NCBI GenBank assembly: GCA_963752755.1
Contig: CAVVZJ010000004.1
Span: forward strand, 434,001 to 498,000
Source: CAVVZJ01 sp963752755
GTDB lineage: Bacteria; Planctomycetota; Planctomycetia; Isosphaerales; Isosphaeraceae
Direction of reading: 5' to 3'
DNA: 64,000 nt
Below, one piece after another: positions 26,496 through 34,732 of this stretch; within the stretch, counting starts at the first letter, position 1; each line of letters begins with the position of its first letter. The notes under the pieces were generated by a model. The model worked only from the letters and a program-made list of their open reading frames with translations. It made no database searches and was not told where the DNA came from. The translations under genes were made by a program, and so were the position numbers.

Positions 26496-26517
26496 GGGGG
26501 AGGTGCTTGACAGCACG

Positions 26518-27063
26518 ATGTACGTTCCCACGAAACTCTTCTTCACCAAGGGTGTCGGTGTCCACCGCGAGAAGCTCTCCAGCTTCGAGATGGCCCTGCG
26601 CGACGCCAAGATCGCCTGCTACAACCTGGTCCGGGTCTCCAGCATCTTCCCGCCCAATTGCCAGGAGGTTTCGATCCCTGAGGGGCTCAAGCACCTCAAG
26701 CCCGGCCAGATCGCCCACGTCGTGCTGAGCGAGTGTGCCACGGCCGAGCCGAACCGCTTGATCGCCGCCAGCGTTGGCGTCGCCATCCCGCGCGATCGGA
26801 ACACCTTCGGCTATCTCTCCGAACACCACGCCTACGGCCAGACCGCCAAGCTCGCCGCCGACTACGCCGAGGACCTCGCCGCTGAGATGCTGGCCACGAT
26901 CCTGGGCGTCGAGTTCGACCCGAACAGCTCCTGGGACGAGAAGCGCGAGGTCTGGAAGATCGCCGACGTCATCTACAAGACGAAGGAGGTCACCCAGTCG
27001 GCCATCGGGAACAAAGATGGCCTCTGGACGACCGTGATCGCCGCCTCGGTGCTGTTGCCCTGA
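26518..27063 (+). CDS. pdaD: Pyruvoyl-dependent arginine decarboxylase
   Basis: A 181-residue protein that decarboxylates arginine to agmatine, the first step of one polyamine route. It has the typical start (MYVPTKLFFTKGVGVH) and the self-cleavage site VSSIFPPNC. Cleavage between Ser41 and Ser42 should create the pyruvoyl group. EGLKHLKPGQIAHVVLSE and the conserved NTFGYLSEHH follow, as in the archaeal and chlamydial enzymes. The length is normal. The ribosome site (GGGAGG) is about 14 bases away, rather far. Two strong hairpins in the leader suggest mRNA-level control. A deoxyhypusine-synthase-like gene lies 480 bases downstream. Confidence 0.9.
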   Translation: MYVPTKLFFTKGVGVHREKLSSFEMALRDAKIACYNLVRVSSIFPPNCQEVSIPEGLKHLKPGQIAHVVLSECATAEPNRLIAASVGVAIPRDRNTFGYLSEHHAYGQTAKLAADYAEDLAAEMLATILGVEFDPNSSWDEKREVWKIADVIYKTKEVTQSAIGNKDGLWTTVIAASVLLP

Positions 27064-27165
27064 CGCCTTGCCCTCGCGGTTTTCCCTATCACCCGACGCT
27101 CGGCTGTCCTATCATCGACGCCGGTCCATTTCACGCATCTCCCCCAGCTTCGGAGATCGGCGCCC

Positions 27166-27537
27166 ATGAACGAACTGGCCGAGCTGGTCCGGCAATACGG
27201 CGAACTCCTCGACAAGGAGCGAGTTCTTGGAGAACGCAAGGAAGCCTTGCGCCAGCAGATCCTCGACCTCCTCGACAGCTCCGGCCTGAAGGCCGCGTCG
27301 ACGCCCTTCGGGAACGCGAAGCGTTGCTCGCGGTTCAAGCTCACGCCTCACCGCGACGAGGTGCTCAGCCTGCTGGCCTCCGACGACCTCTTCCCGTTCG
27401 CCCCCTTCAGCCCGGCGCGGGTGAAGGACGTGCTCGTGCCGAAATACGGTCGGGAACGGCTCTTGCCGCTCTTTGAGATCGAGAAGTCCGAATACCTGAT
27501 GATCCAGCGGGGCAAACCGCCGAAACCTTACGGATGA
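27166..27537 (+). CDS. Small protein of unknown function in the polyamine cluster
   Basis: A 123-residue soluble protein. Residues 1-45 form an amphipathic helix (LVRQYGELLDKERVLGERKE); residues 55-105 look beta-rich (RCSRFKLTPHRDEVLSLLAS). I cannot assign a family. ATG at 27166 is 11 bases after GGAG. It ends eight bases before the deoxyhypusine-synthase-like gene and is likely co-transcribed with it. Confidence 0.6.
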   Translation: MNELAELVRQYGELLDKERVLGERKEALRQQILDLLDSSGLKAASTPFGNAKRCSRFKLTPHRDEVLSLLASDDLFPFAPFSPARVKDVLVPKYGRERLLPLFEIEKSEYLMIQRGKPPKPYG

Positions 27538-27544
27538 GCCGGTC

Positions 27545-28738
27545 ATGGACTACCTTCATCAAGTCAGCCGCCACCGGATCGCCCCGCCCCCCGTCACCGG
27601 CGACGTCAACGCCGCCGACCTGATCGACGGCGCCTTGCTCAGCTACAACGGCGGCCGGCTTCGTGAGCTTTGCCAGGTCTTCGCTCGCAAGATGCTGGAG
27701 CCCGATTGCACCGTCGGCCTCACGCTCTCCGGCGCCCTCACCCCCGCCGGACTCGGCATGAGCTGCCTCATCCCGCTCCTTCGCGCCGGATTCGTGGACT
27801 GGATCGTCTCGACCGGCGCCAACCTCTACCACGACACCCACTACGCCCTCGACTTGCCCCTCCACCAGAGCTATCCCGGCCTCGACGACTTCGCCCTGCG
27901 CGAGCATGACATCATCCGAATCTATGACATCATCTTCGACTACAAGACCCTCCTCGACACTGACGCCTTCTACCGCCAGTTGATCCAGGAAGACGCCTTC
28001 GCCCGTCCGATGGGGACGGCCGAGTTCCATTACCTCGTCGGCAAGTTCCTCCACGCTCGCTCCGAGGCGCTCGGGGGCAAGCCCGGCCACAGCCTGCTTG
28101 CCGCGGCCTACGAGGCCGGCGTCCCGATCTACACCTCCAGTCCCGGCGACAGCTCGATCGGCATGAACCTCGCCGCCGCTTCCCTCGCTGGCGGTCAGCT
28201 CCAGATCGACGCTCTCCGCGACGTGAACGAGACGGCCGCGATCGTCTACGAGGCCAAGCGGTCCGGCGGCACCTCGGGCGTGTTGATCCTCGGCGGTGGC
28301 AGTCCGAAGAACTTTATCCTCCAGACCGAGCCCCAGATTCAGGAAGTCCTCGGCCTCGACGAGAGCGGCCACGATTACTTCCTCCAGGTCACAGACGCCC
28401 GACCCGACACCGGCGGACTCTCCGGCGCCACGGCCCACGAAGCCATGACCTGGGGCAAGGTCGATCCCGACCGCCTGCCCGACTCGGTCATCTGCTATAC
28501 CGACAGCACGATCGCCCTGCCGCTTTTGACGGCCTATGCTCTGGCCCGCCACCAGCCGCGGCCCTTGAAGCGGCTCTACGACCGGCGTGAGTCCCTTTAC
28601 GACGACCTCAAGGCGGCCTATCTCCAGCGCGAGGCGAGCGGCACGCCGACCGGCTTGGCCGCGCGGAAGAAAGCGGCCCAAGACGAGGCGCCTCCCAGTG
28701 TCCGCCACCACCCCGATTCACTCGATCGATCCCGATGA
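27545..28738 (+). CDS. Deoxyhypusine synthase family protein
   Basis: A 397-residue member of the deoxyhypusine synthase family. Visible are TVGLTLSGALTPAGLGMSCL near the NAD site, STGANLYHDTHYAL, SSPGDSSIGMN and LGGGSPKNF, where the Lys aligns with the catalytic lysine. Bacteria normally lack eIF5A, so bacterial members are thought to transfer the aminobutyl group of spermidine to another amine, for example to make homospermidine. The pyruvoyl arginine decarboxylase upstream supports a polyamine role. The last ~40 residues are disordered and overlap the next gene's GTG start. Confidence 0.85.
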   Translation: MDYLHQVSRHRIAPPPVTGDVNAADLIDGALLSYNGGRLRELCQVFARKMLEPDCTVGLTLSGALTPAGLGMSCLIPLLRAGFVDWIVSTGANLYHDTHYALDLPLHQSYPGLDDFALREHDIIRIYDIIFDYKTLLDTDAFYRQLIQEDAFARPMGTAEFHYLVGKFLHARSEALGGKPGHSLLAAAYEAGVPIYTSSPGDSSIGMNLAAASLAGGQLQIDALRDVNETAAIVYEAKRSGGTSGVLILGGGSPKNFILQTEPQIQEVLGLDESGHDYFLQVTDARPDTGGLSGATAHEAMTWGKVDPDRLPDSVICYTDSTIALPLLTAYALARHQPRPLKRLYDRRESLYDDLKAAYLQREASGTPTGLAARKKAAQDEAPPSVRHHPDSLDRSR

Positions 28739-29723
28739 TCCGGACCCCTCGGTGATCGCCGAGGCCGCCCGTGTTCTCCGTCACGGCGGTCTCGTCGCCT
28801 GCGCCACCGAGACCGTCTATGGACTCGGCGCCGACGCCACGAATCCTGACGCCGTCGCCCGGATCTTTGCCGCCAAGGGCCGTCCGCCAACCAACCCCCT
28901 GATCGTCCACGCCGACTCCGTCGCGATGGCCCGGACCTGCGTCCGCAACTGGCCTGCCGCCGCCCAGACGCTCGCCGAACATTTCTGGCCGGGGCCGCTC
29001 ACCCTGGTCCTCCCCCGCTCGGCGATCATCCCCGATGCTGTGACGTCGGGCCTTGATACGGTGGGCGTCCGGATCCCCTCCCACCGGGTCACACAGGCCT
29101 TGATCGGGGCCCTGGGCCGTCCCGTCGCCGCCCCCAGCGCCAACCGCTCGACCGGCGTTTCCCCGACCCTCGCCCGCCACGTCGCCAAGGATCTCTCCGG
29201 CAAGATCGACCTGATCCTCGACAGCGGCCCGACGACCATCGGCCTCGAATCGACCGTGCTCGACCTGACTTCCCAGCCGCCCTGCATGCTCCGTCCCGGC
29301 GCCATCACAGCCGAACAGATTGCCCTTGTTCTCGGGGATCTCGGTATCCCGCCGGCTGGGCAGGCGGAAGATCCGACAGAGCCGTCGCTGAGTCCCGGCC
29401 GGTTACAGGTCCACTACGCCCCGCGCAATCGTGCCATCCTCGTGGAGCCTTCCCAACTTCCGGCGATCTCCTGGCCCGACCGCTCGGCCCTCCTCGTCTT
29501 CGGCCCGCACGACCTCGCGCCGGTTCCTCCGAATGTCCTTCGCTACGACTGCCCCACGTCCTCGGAGGCCGCGGTCGCCCTCTACACCCTCCTCCATGCC
29601 TGCGAGGACGAGGACCTTGACCTCATCGTGATCGTTCCCCCACCCGACCTGCCCGATTGGTGCGCGATCCGCGACCGCCTCACACGGGCGACAAGGTCCC
29701 GCCCGCCGGATTCGTCTGGCTGA
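28698..29723 (+). CDS. L-threonylcarbamoyladenylate synthase (Sua5/YrdC)
   Basis: A 341-residue Sua5-type enzyme. It makes threonylcarbamoyl-AMP from threonine, bicarbonate and ATP for the t6A modification of tRNA. The YrdC domain (about 10-205) shows GGLVACATETVYGLGADATN, AAKGRPPTNPLIVH, FWPGPLTLVL and APSANRSTGVSPT, followed by GLESTVLDL and LRPGAI. The C-terminal Sua5 domain starts near RLQVHYAPRN. GTG at 28698 is 41 bases inside the end of the preceding gene and has GAGGCG upstream, so the genes are coupled. Confidence 0.9.
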   Translation: MSATTPIHSIDPDDPDPSVIAEAARVLRHGGLVACATETVYGLGADATNPDAVARIFAAKGRPPTNPLIVHADSVAMARTCVRNWPAAAQTLAEHFWPGPLTLVLPRSAIIPDAVTSGLDTVGVRIPSHRVTQALIGALGRPVAAPSANRSTGVSPTLARHVAKDLSGKIDLILDSGPTTIGLESTVLDLTSQPPCMLRPGAITAEQIALVLGDLGIPPAGQAEDPTEPSLSPGRLQVHYAPRNRAILVEPSQLPAISWPDRSALLVFGPHDLAPVPPNVLRYDCPTSSEAAVALYTLLHACEDEDLDLIVIVPPPDLPDWCAIRDRLTRATRSRPPDSSG

Positions 29724-29889
29724 TCTCCAATCCTCGGAGTCGCCTGGATTTCTGGCGCGGACTCCACCCACTTCACACTTCGTAGAGTGCCCTGTGAGCA
29801 TCCGATCATGACTTCACATCAGGACGTTGCTCACCGGAGCGCCCCACCACGAGAGGCGAAGCAAGTGGCTCCCCGGCGAGGAAACCTGC

Positions 29890-30393
29890 TCAGCGACCCT
29901 TCCGGAGATCGAGCTTCTCCCGCTCCCCGGCCGCGAACTCCTCGCCGCTGACGATCGCCTGGGCAAACTCCTGAAGGAGCACCATCGCATTCGTCGGCGC
30001 GTCCCAGTATTCCGCTTTCTCGATGGCGACCTGCAAGAGCCCAAGTTTTGGGTCATCGAGCCCACCGGGGAACCAGGCTTTCGCCAGGGGGTTCCAGAGC
30101 TTTTCGGCCATCGCTCGGTCCTGGACCAGCCGTGCGCGGCCGGAGACGGAAACGTATCGCTCCTTCTCCAGATCGACGTAGACCAGGTTCACATGCTCAT
30201 CCTGGCGGATCTCCCGCACCTTGCCCGCCTCAGAGTGCGTGAAGAACCAGAGGGAGCCGTCGGACGGGAATTGCTGGGTCGCCATCGGCCGGCTGCGCAG
30301 GGAGCCGTCTTCCTCCACAGTGGTGAGCATGACGACGCGGATGCCGTCGATCTTCTGGTTGAGTTTCTGGATCGCTGCGACAGGTTCCGGCAT
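29890..30393 (-). CDS. Pyridoxamine 5'-phosphate oxidase-fold protein (general stress protein 26 type)
   Basis: A 167-residue FMN-binding split-barrel protein. The pattern VVMLTTVEEDGSLRSRPMAT, then LWFFTHSEAGKVREI, then NLVYVDLEKERYVSVSGRA is typical of the general-stress-protein-26 group. Members bind FMN or F420 and are linked to stress, with unclear substrates. ATG at 30393 has GGAGGT seven bases upstream. It is convergent with the Sua5 gene and 79 bases from glmU, which is on the same strand upstream. Confidence 0.8.
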   Translation of the reverse strand: MPEPVAAIQKLNQKIDGIRVVMLTTVEEDGSLRSRPMATQQFPSDGSLWFFTHSEAGKVREIRQDEHVNLVYVDLEKERYVSVSGRARLVQDRAMAEKLWNPLAKAWFPGGLDDPKLGLLQVAIEKAEYWDAPTNAMVLLQEFAQAIVSGEEFAAGEREKLDLRKGR

Positions 30394-30472
30394 GATGGGA
30401 CCTCCGATCGGCGTGGGCTCGCGTCTCCTCAAACACGAAGGCGCCCCGTGCAAGCCGCGTTCCGACCGATTC

Positions 30473-31743
30473 TCAATCCGACCGTTGCCGGAGCGGGCGG
30501 GCCGGGATGCCCACGACGGTGACGCCCGGTGCCACCTCGGTCTCCTTCGTGACGACCGCCCCGGCTCCGACCGTCGCCCCCGCGCCGATCGTGACGGGGG
30601 CGATCAGGATGGCCCCCGAGCCCACGAACGACTCGGGACCGATCTCGGTGGGCGCCTTTTGACGGCCATCGTAATTGGCCGTGATCGCTCCCGCACCGAT
30701 GTTTGCCCCAGCGCCGACATGGGCGTTGCCCAGGTAAGCCAGGTGCCGCGCCCGTGAACCTGGCTCCATCCGACTCTGGCTCAACTCAACGAACGCGCCG
30801 GCCTCGGCGCCGTCGTCAAGAACCGTGCCGTCGCGAAGATGGGTGAACGGGCCGACGCGGCACCCTTCGCCGATCGTGACCGCGCCAGTCAGGACCGAGA
30901 ATGGGTAGATCACCGTGTCGCGTCCGATCCGGCAGCGGCCGTCGATGTAGGTGTTCCGGGGATCGACGATCGTGATCCCTTCGGTCATCAGACGATCCTG
31001 GATGCGGCCCTGCATTAACTCATGAGCCTGCGCGAGATGCTGGCGCGTATTCACGCCGAGCACATCGTCGGCCTGAAGCACGGACAGGGCCATCACCTTG
31101 CGGTGCATCGCCTGGAGCAAGGCAGGGGCGTCAGTCAGGTAGTATTCGCCCTGCGCGTTGCCGGTATCGAGACGGTCGAGGGCGTCCCAGAGGCCGGGCA
31201 GCTCGAAGACGTAACAGCTCGGGTTGACCTCAGAGATCGCAGCCTCCTCGGGCGTGCAATCGCGCTGTTCGACGATCTTGAGGAACCGCCCGGCGCCATC
31301 GCGGAGAATCCTGCCAAAGCCGGTGGGGTCGGGCAACAACGCCGTGCCCAGCAGGCAGGCGGCCCGCTCGGAACGCTGGCGGTCCATCAGGTCGGCCAGC
31401 GGCTCCGATCTCATCAACGGCTCGTCGCCGACGAGCACCAGAGCCGGGCCTTCGTAGCCTTCGAGGACCGAACGGCACGCCTTGACCGCGTCTCCGGTGC
31501 CAAGCTGCCGGGTCTGCTCGGCAAAGAGCACGTCCGGTTCGCCACCGAGCGCCGTGCGGACCTGGTCCGCGGCGTAACCGACGACGACCACGATGGTCTG
31601 CGCCCCGCCCCCCGCGCCGCCTCGACGACGTAGGAGATCATGGGTCGGCCGCAGACCTCATGCAACACCTTGGCCCGCTCCGACTTCATCCGCTTGCCGT
31701 GCCCGGCCGCCAGGATGATCGCCACTGGTCCTTGAACCGCCAT
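30473..31743 (-). CDS. glmU: Bifunctional GlmU, frame broken near 31600-31625
   Basis: The N-terminal pyrophosphorylase part starts at ATG 31743 (with GGGAGAG upstream) and has the nucleotide site ILAAGHGKRMKS. After VVEAAR, in a run of six G (minus strand), the frame slips one base and continues GAQTIVVVVGYAADQ. QTRQLGTGDAV, LVGDEPLMR and EVNPSCYVF follow. The C-terminal acetyltransferase is a left-handed beta-helix (GRCRIGRDTVIYPFSVLTG, NIGAGAITANYDG). GlmU makes UDP-GlcNAc for cell envelope synthesis. Such a gene is expected to be intact, so a missing G in the run is the best explanation. Confidence 0.85.
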
Positions 31744-31971
31744 AAATCGTCTCTCCCTGCCTCCAGACCGCCGCCCGTCGCCGCACTTCGTGCGCCGGTG
31801 AAGCATCTTAGAATGCTTGCGGTCAGGTCGTCAAACCGGTCGGCAGCCTCTCCTCCCGCACCGCGAACCTTGAACGACCGGCCCCCATCTGGCAGACTGG
31901 CTACTCGCTGCGGGCCACCCGACGCGGGGGCTGTACCGAAAGACGAACCGATCGAGGGAGATGCCGCCACG

Positions 31972-32259
31972 ATGTCCATGTCGCGTGAGGAGGTCGCGAA
32001 GGTCGCGCTCCTGGCCCGGCTCCGGCTCACACCGGAGGAACTTGATACGTTCACCGGCCAGCTCAGCTCGATCGTCGATTACGTCGCCCAGCTCCAGGCG
32101 CTCAACACCGAGGACGTCGAGCCCCTGGCCCACGGCGTCGAGCTTCAGAACGTCTTCCGCGAGGATGTTCTCGGCGAATCCCTCCCCCGCGAGTCTGCCC
32201 TCGCCAACGCCCCCAAGCGCAACGCCGATTGCTTCCTCGTTCCGGTCGTCCTCGAATAA
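31972..32259 (+). CDS. gatC: Asp/Glu-tRNA amidotransferase subunit C
   Basis: A 95-residue GatC: SREEVAKVALLARLRLTPEE at the start, IVDYVAQLQALNTEDVEPL in the middle and a LRED-like FREDVLGESL motif near the end. It holds GatA and GatB together in the complex that amidates misacylated Glu-tRNA(Gln) or Asp-tRNA(Asn). ATG at 31972 has GGGAG about 12 bases upstream; ATG at 31978 is an alternative. It is the first gene of the gatC-gatA-(two genes)-gatB set. Confidence 0.9.
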   Translation: MSMSREEVAKVALLARLRLTPEELDTFTGQLSSIVDYVAQLQALNTEDVEPLAHGVELQNVFREDVLGESLPRESALANAPKRNADCFLVPVVLE

Positions 32260-32370
32260 TCGCGGATCGCGGAACCACGGCAACGCGACCCGGGCTCGAT
32301 CGCCTTGCCGCGTGCTGACCACCTCCTCGCCCTGATTCCAATCCGAAATCCGCATCTGAAATCCGATCTC

Positions 32371-33864
32371 ATGGACCCGACCCGATCCACCGCCGCCTCC
32401 CTCCTGGCCGAACTGAACTCCGGCGCCCTGACGGCTGAGGAGGTCGCTCGCGCCTACCTCGACCGGATCGAGCGGCACGACCCCGGCCTGAATGTCTTCA
32501 TCCACTACGAGGCCGACCGCGTCCTCGATCAGGCCCGCGGCGTGGACGATCGCCGACGTCGCGGTGCGCCGCTCGGGTCCCTGGCCGGCATCCCCGTGGC
32601 GGTCAAGGACGTCCTCTGCACCGAGGGCGAGCGGACAACCTGCGGCTCCCGGATGCTGGAAAACTTCCGCCCGCCCTACGACGCCACCGTGATCCGCAAG
32701 CTCCGCCAGGCCGACGCGATCCTGATCGGCAAGACGAACATGGACGAGTTCGCGATGGGCTCGTCCACCGAGAACAGCCACTTCGGCCCGACCCGAAATC
32801 CCTGGGACCCCGAGCGCATCCCCGGCGGCTCCTCCGGCGGCTCCGCGGCGGCCGTCGCCGCCGACTTCGCCCCGCTCTCCGTCGGCACCGACACCGGCGG
32901 CTCGATCCGCCAGCCCGCCTCGCATTGTGGCGTCGCCGGCATGAAGCCGACCTATGGCCGTGTCAGCCGCTCTGGTCTGATCGCTTTCGCCAGCTCACTC
33001 GACCAGGCCGGCCCCTTCGCCCACGACCTGACCGACCTCGCCCTCCTGCTGAACGCCATCGCCGGCCACGACGATCACGACGCCACCAGCGTCGATCGCC
33101 CCGTGCCCAACTACCCCGCCACCCTCGACACCCCGCCCGATCGGCTCCGGATCGGCTTCGCCCGCGAGTTCTTCGGCGAGGGGCTCGACACCGAAGTCGA
33201 GTCGGCGATCCGCGAGGCGATCCGGGTGTATGAATCGGCCGGGGCGACCGTGAAGGAGGTCTCACTACCGCACTCCCAGTACGGCGTCCCCGCTTATTAC
33301 CTCGTCGCCCCCGCCGAGTGCTCCAGCAACCTCGCCCGCTACGACGGCACCATCTTCGGCCACCGCGCCGACGACTACTCGCCCGCCAGCCCCGAGGAGG
33401 AAGACCTCCCCCCCTTGATCCGGATGATGATGGCCAGCCGCGCCGAGGGGTTCGGCTCCGAGGTCAAGCGACGGATCATGCTCGGCACGTTCGCCCTCTC
33501 CGCCGGCTACGCCGACCAGTATTACAACCAGGCGCTGAAGGTCCGCCGCCTGATCCGCAACGACTTCGACGCCGCCTTCCAGGAAGTCGATGTGATCGTT
33601 GGCCCGACATCCCCCACCGCCGCCTTCAAGATCGGCGAGAAGTCCTCCGACCCCCTGTCGATGTACCTCTCCGACATCTACACCATCACTGCCAACCTCG
33701 CCGGTATCCCCGGCCTGAGCCTCCCCTGCGGCTTCACGAAGTCCGGCCTCCCGATCGGCCTCCAACTGCTCGCCCCCGCCTTCGCCGAGGAGAACCTCCT
33801 GCGCACCGCCCGCGTCTTCGAGCGCGCGACCGACTGGCACATGAGGCGGCCGGAGATACAATGA
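32371..33864 (+). CDS. gatA: Asp/Glu-tRNA amidotransferase subunit A
   Basis: A 497-residue amidase. It releases ammonia from glutamine for the transamidation in GatB. The Ser-cisSer-Lys triad is visible: Lys79 in PVAVKDVLC, Ser154 in PGGSSGGS and Ser178 in TDTGGSIRQP. TYGRVSRSGLIAFASSLDQ and GIPGLSLPCGF follow as in GatA. ATG at 32371 begins MDPTRS. It overlaps the next gene by four bases (ATGA), which is unusual because gatB normally follows directly. Confidence 0.95.
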   Translation: MDPTRSTAASLLAELNSGALTAEEVARAYLDRIERHDPGLNVFIHYEADRVLDQARGVDDRRRRGAPLGSLAGIPVAVKDVLCTEGERTTCGSRMLENFRPPYDATVIRKLRQADAILIGKTNMDEFAMGSSTENSHFGPTRNPWDPERIPGGSSGGSAAAVAADFAPLSVGTDTGGSIRQPASHCGVAGMKPTYGRVSRSGLIAFASSLDQAGPFAHDLTDLALLLNAIAGHDDHDATSVDRPVPNYPATLDTPPDRLRIGFAREFFGEGLDTEVESAIREAIRVYESAGATVKEVSLPHSQYGVPAYYLVAPAECSSNLARYDGTIFGHRADDYSPASPEEEDLPPLIRMMMASRAEGFGSEVKRRIMLGTFALSAGYADQYYNQALKVRRLIRNDFDAAFQEVDVIVGPTSPTAAFKIGEKSSDPLSMYLSDIYTITANLAGIPGLSLPCGFTKSGLPIGLQLLAPAFAEENLLRTARVFERATDWHMRRPEIQ

Positions 33865-34316
33865 TGGCCGGGGAGCAGGATTATGCGAAGCTGGGGAAAG
33901 CGACGGTGGCCGACCTCGATGGCGCCGCCCGCGATCGTCTGGAAGACGCCGAACAGTTGCTGAAATCGTCAAGACACGCGTCGGCCATTATGATGGGGCT
34001 TTACGCCCTGGAGATCCGGCTGAAGGAACGGATCTGCCGACACCTTGATCTCGAAGTGCTTCCGCTCGCTTTTCAGATCCATGACCTGGCGGGGTTGCTG
34101 GTACTCTCAGGACTCTCGAAGAAGATCAACGAGCCCTCTTACTCGCATACCCTCTTCAATTGGAGTGAGCTGCTGAGTTGGTCGAAACGCCTGAATCAGT
34201 TGCGGTACGGACCCGAAGCCCACCCCGACTGGGCTCCCGCAAAGGCGGCGGTGTTCTTCACCCAACTGCGCGATCTTCCGAACCGGGTGCTGCCATGGCT
34301 CTTGAGCGTGAAGTGA
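33861..34316 (+). CDS. HEPN-like protein inserted between gatA and gatB
   Basis: A 151-residue, largely helical soluble protein. The segment AEQLLKSSRHASAIMMGLYA resembles the first helices of HEPN domains. LRYGPEAH gives Arg115-x5-His121, which fits the Rx4-6H signature of HEPN ribonucleases. HEPN proteins often act as RNase toxins or in defence, paired with an antitoxin or nucleotidyltransferase. Here the next gene overlaps by 22 bases and may be the partner, although it is not a recognisable nucleotidyltransferase. The family call rests on pattern only. Confidence 0.5.
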   Translation: MMAGEQDYAKLGKATVADLDGAARDRLEDAEQLLKSSRHASAIMMGLYALEIRLKERICRHLDLEVLPLAFQIHDLAGLLVLSGLSKKINEPSYSHTLFNWSELLSWSKRLNQLRYGPEAHPDWAPAKAAVFFTQLRDLPNRVLPWLLSVK

Positions 34317-34702
34317 AGAACGGGGTCCGGAAGGTCGTTCAGGCGTTGCACGAGTTCGCTCGCCAGCATACCCCGCCTTGGCGATTCGCCAGGGACAAGG
34401 ATTTCTCCCTGGGCGATTACTACATCGATGTTGTCGTCAACGTCGATTGGCTGCGAATCTACGTGACATTCGTCGCGAAAGGTTTCAAGAACAAAGACGG
34501 CTACGAACGGTTCGAGGAGGTTCAGAATTACCTTCGCGAGAAACTCCGCGATGATCCGGCCCTCCTGCAGTCGATCAACCTCGTCGTGAAGGACCCAGAG
34601 CAGTATCTTGCCGAAGGCGATTTTCCTCCGGGAGTCTCGGACGAGCGGATCGACGAGGATTTCGTGGAGAAGTACTTTGGGATGCGCGTCGGACAGGACT
34701 GA
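34295..34702 (+). CDS. Unknown protein overlapping the HEPN-like gene
   Basis: A 135-residue soluble alpha/beta protein. It has LGDYYIDVVVNVDWLRIYVT, suggestive of a beta-sheet edge, then NKDGYERFEEVQNYLREKL helices and an acidic end. ATG at 34295 is inside the preceding gene, so both are translationally coupled. The family is not recognised. It could be the partner of the HEPN-like protein, an antitoxin or a substrate adaptor. The pair separates gatA from gatB without breaking either. Confidence 0.55.
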   Translation: MALEREVKNGVRKVVQALHEFARQHTPPWRFARDKDFSLGDYYIDVVVNVDWLRIYVTFVAKGFKNKDGYERFEEVQNYLREKLRDDPALLQSINLVVKDPEQYLAEGDFPPGVSDERIDEDFVEKYFGMRVGQD

Positions 34703-34732
34703 TTGCCCTCCCGATCCAGTGACGAATGCCTT

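Noticed and set aside
27166..27537. Considered as an S-adenosylmethionine decarboxylase in the polyamine cluster
   Set aside because: No self-cleavage serine motif or matching length pattern; left as unknown.
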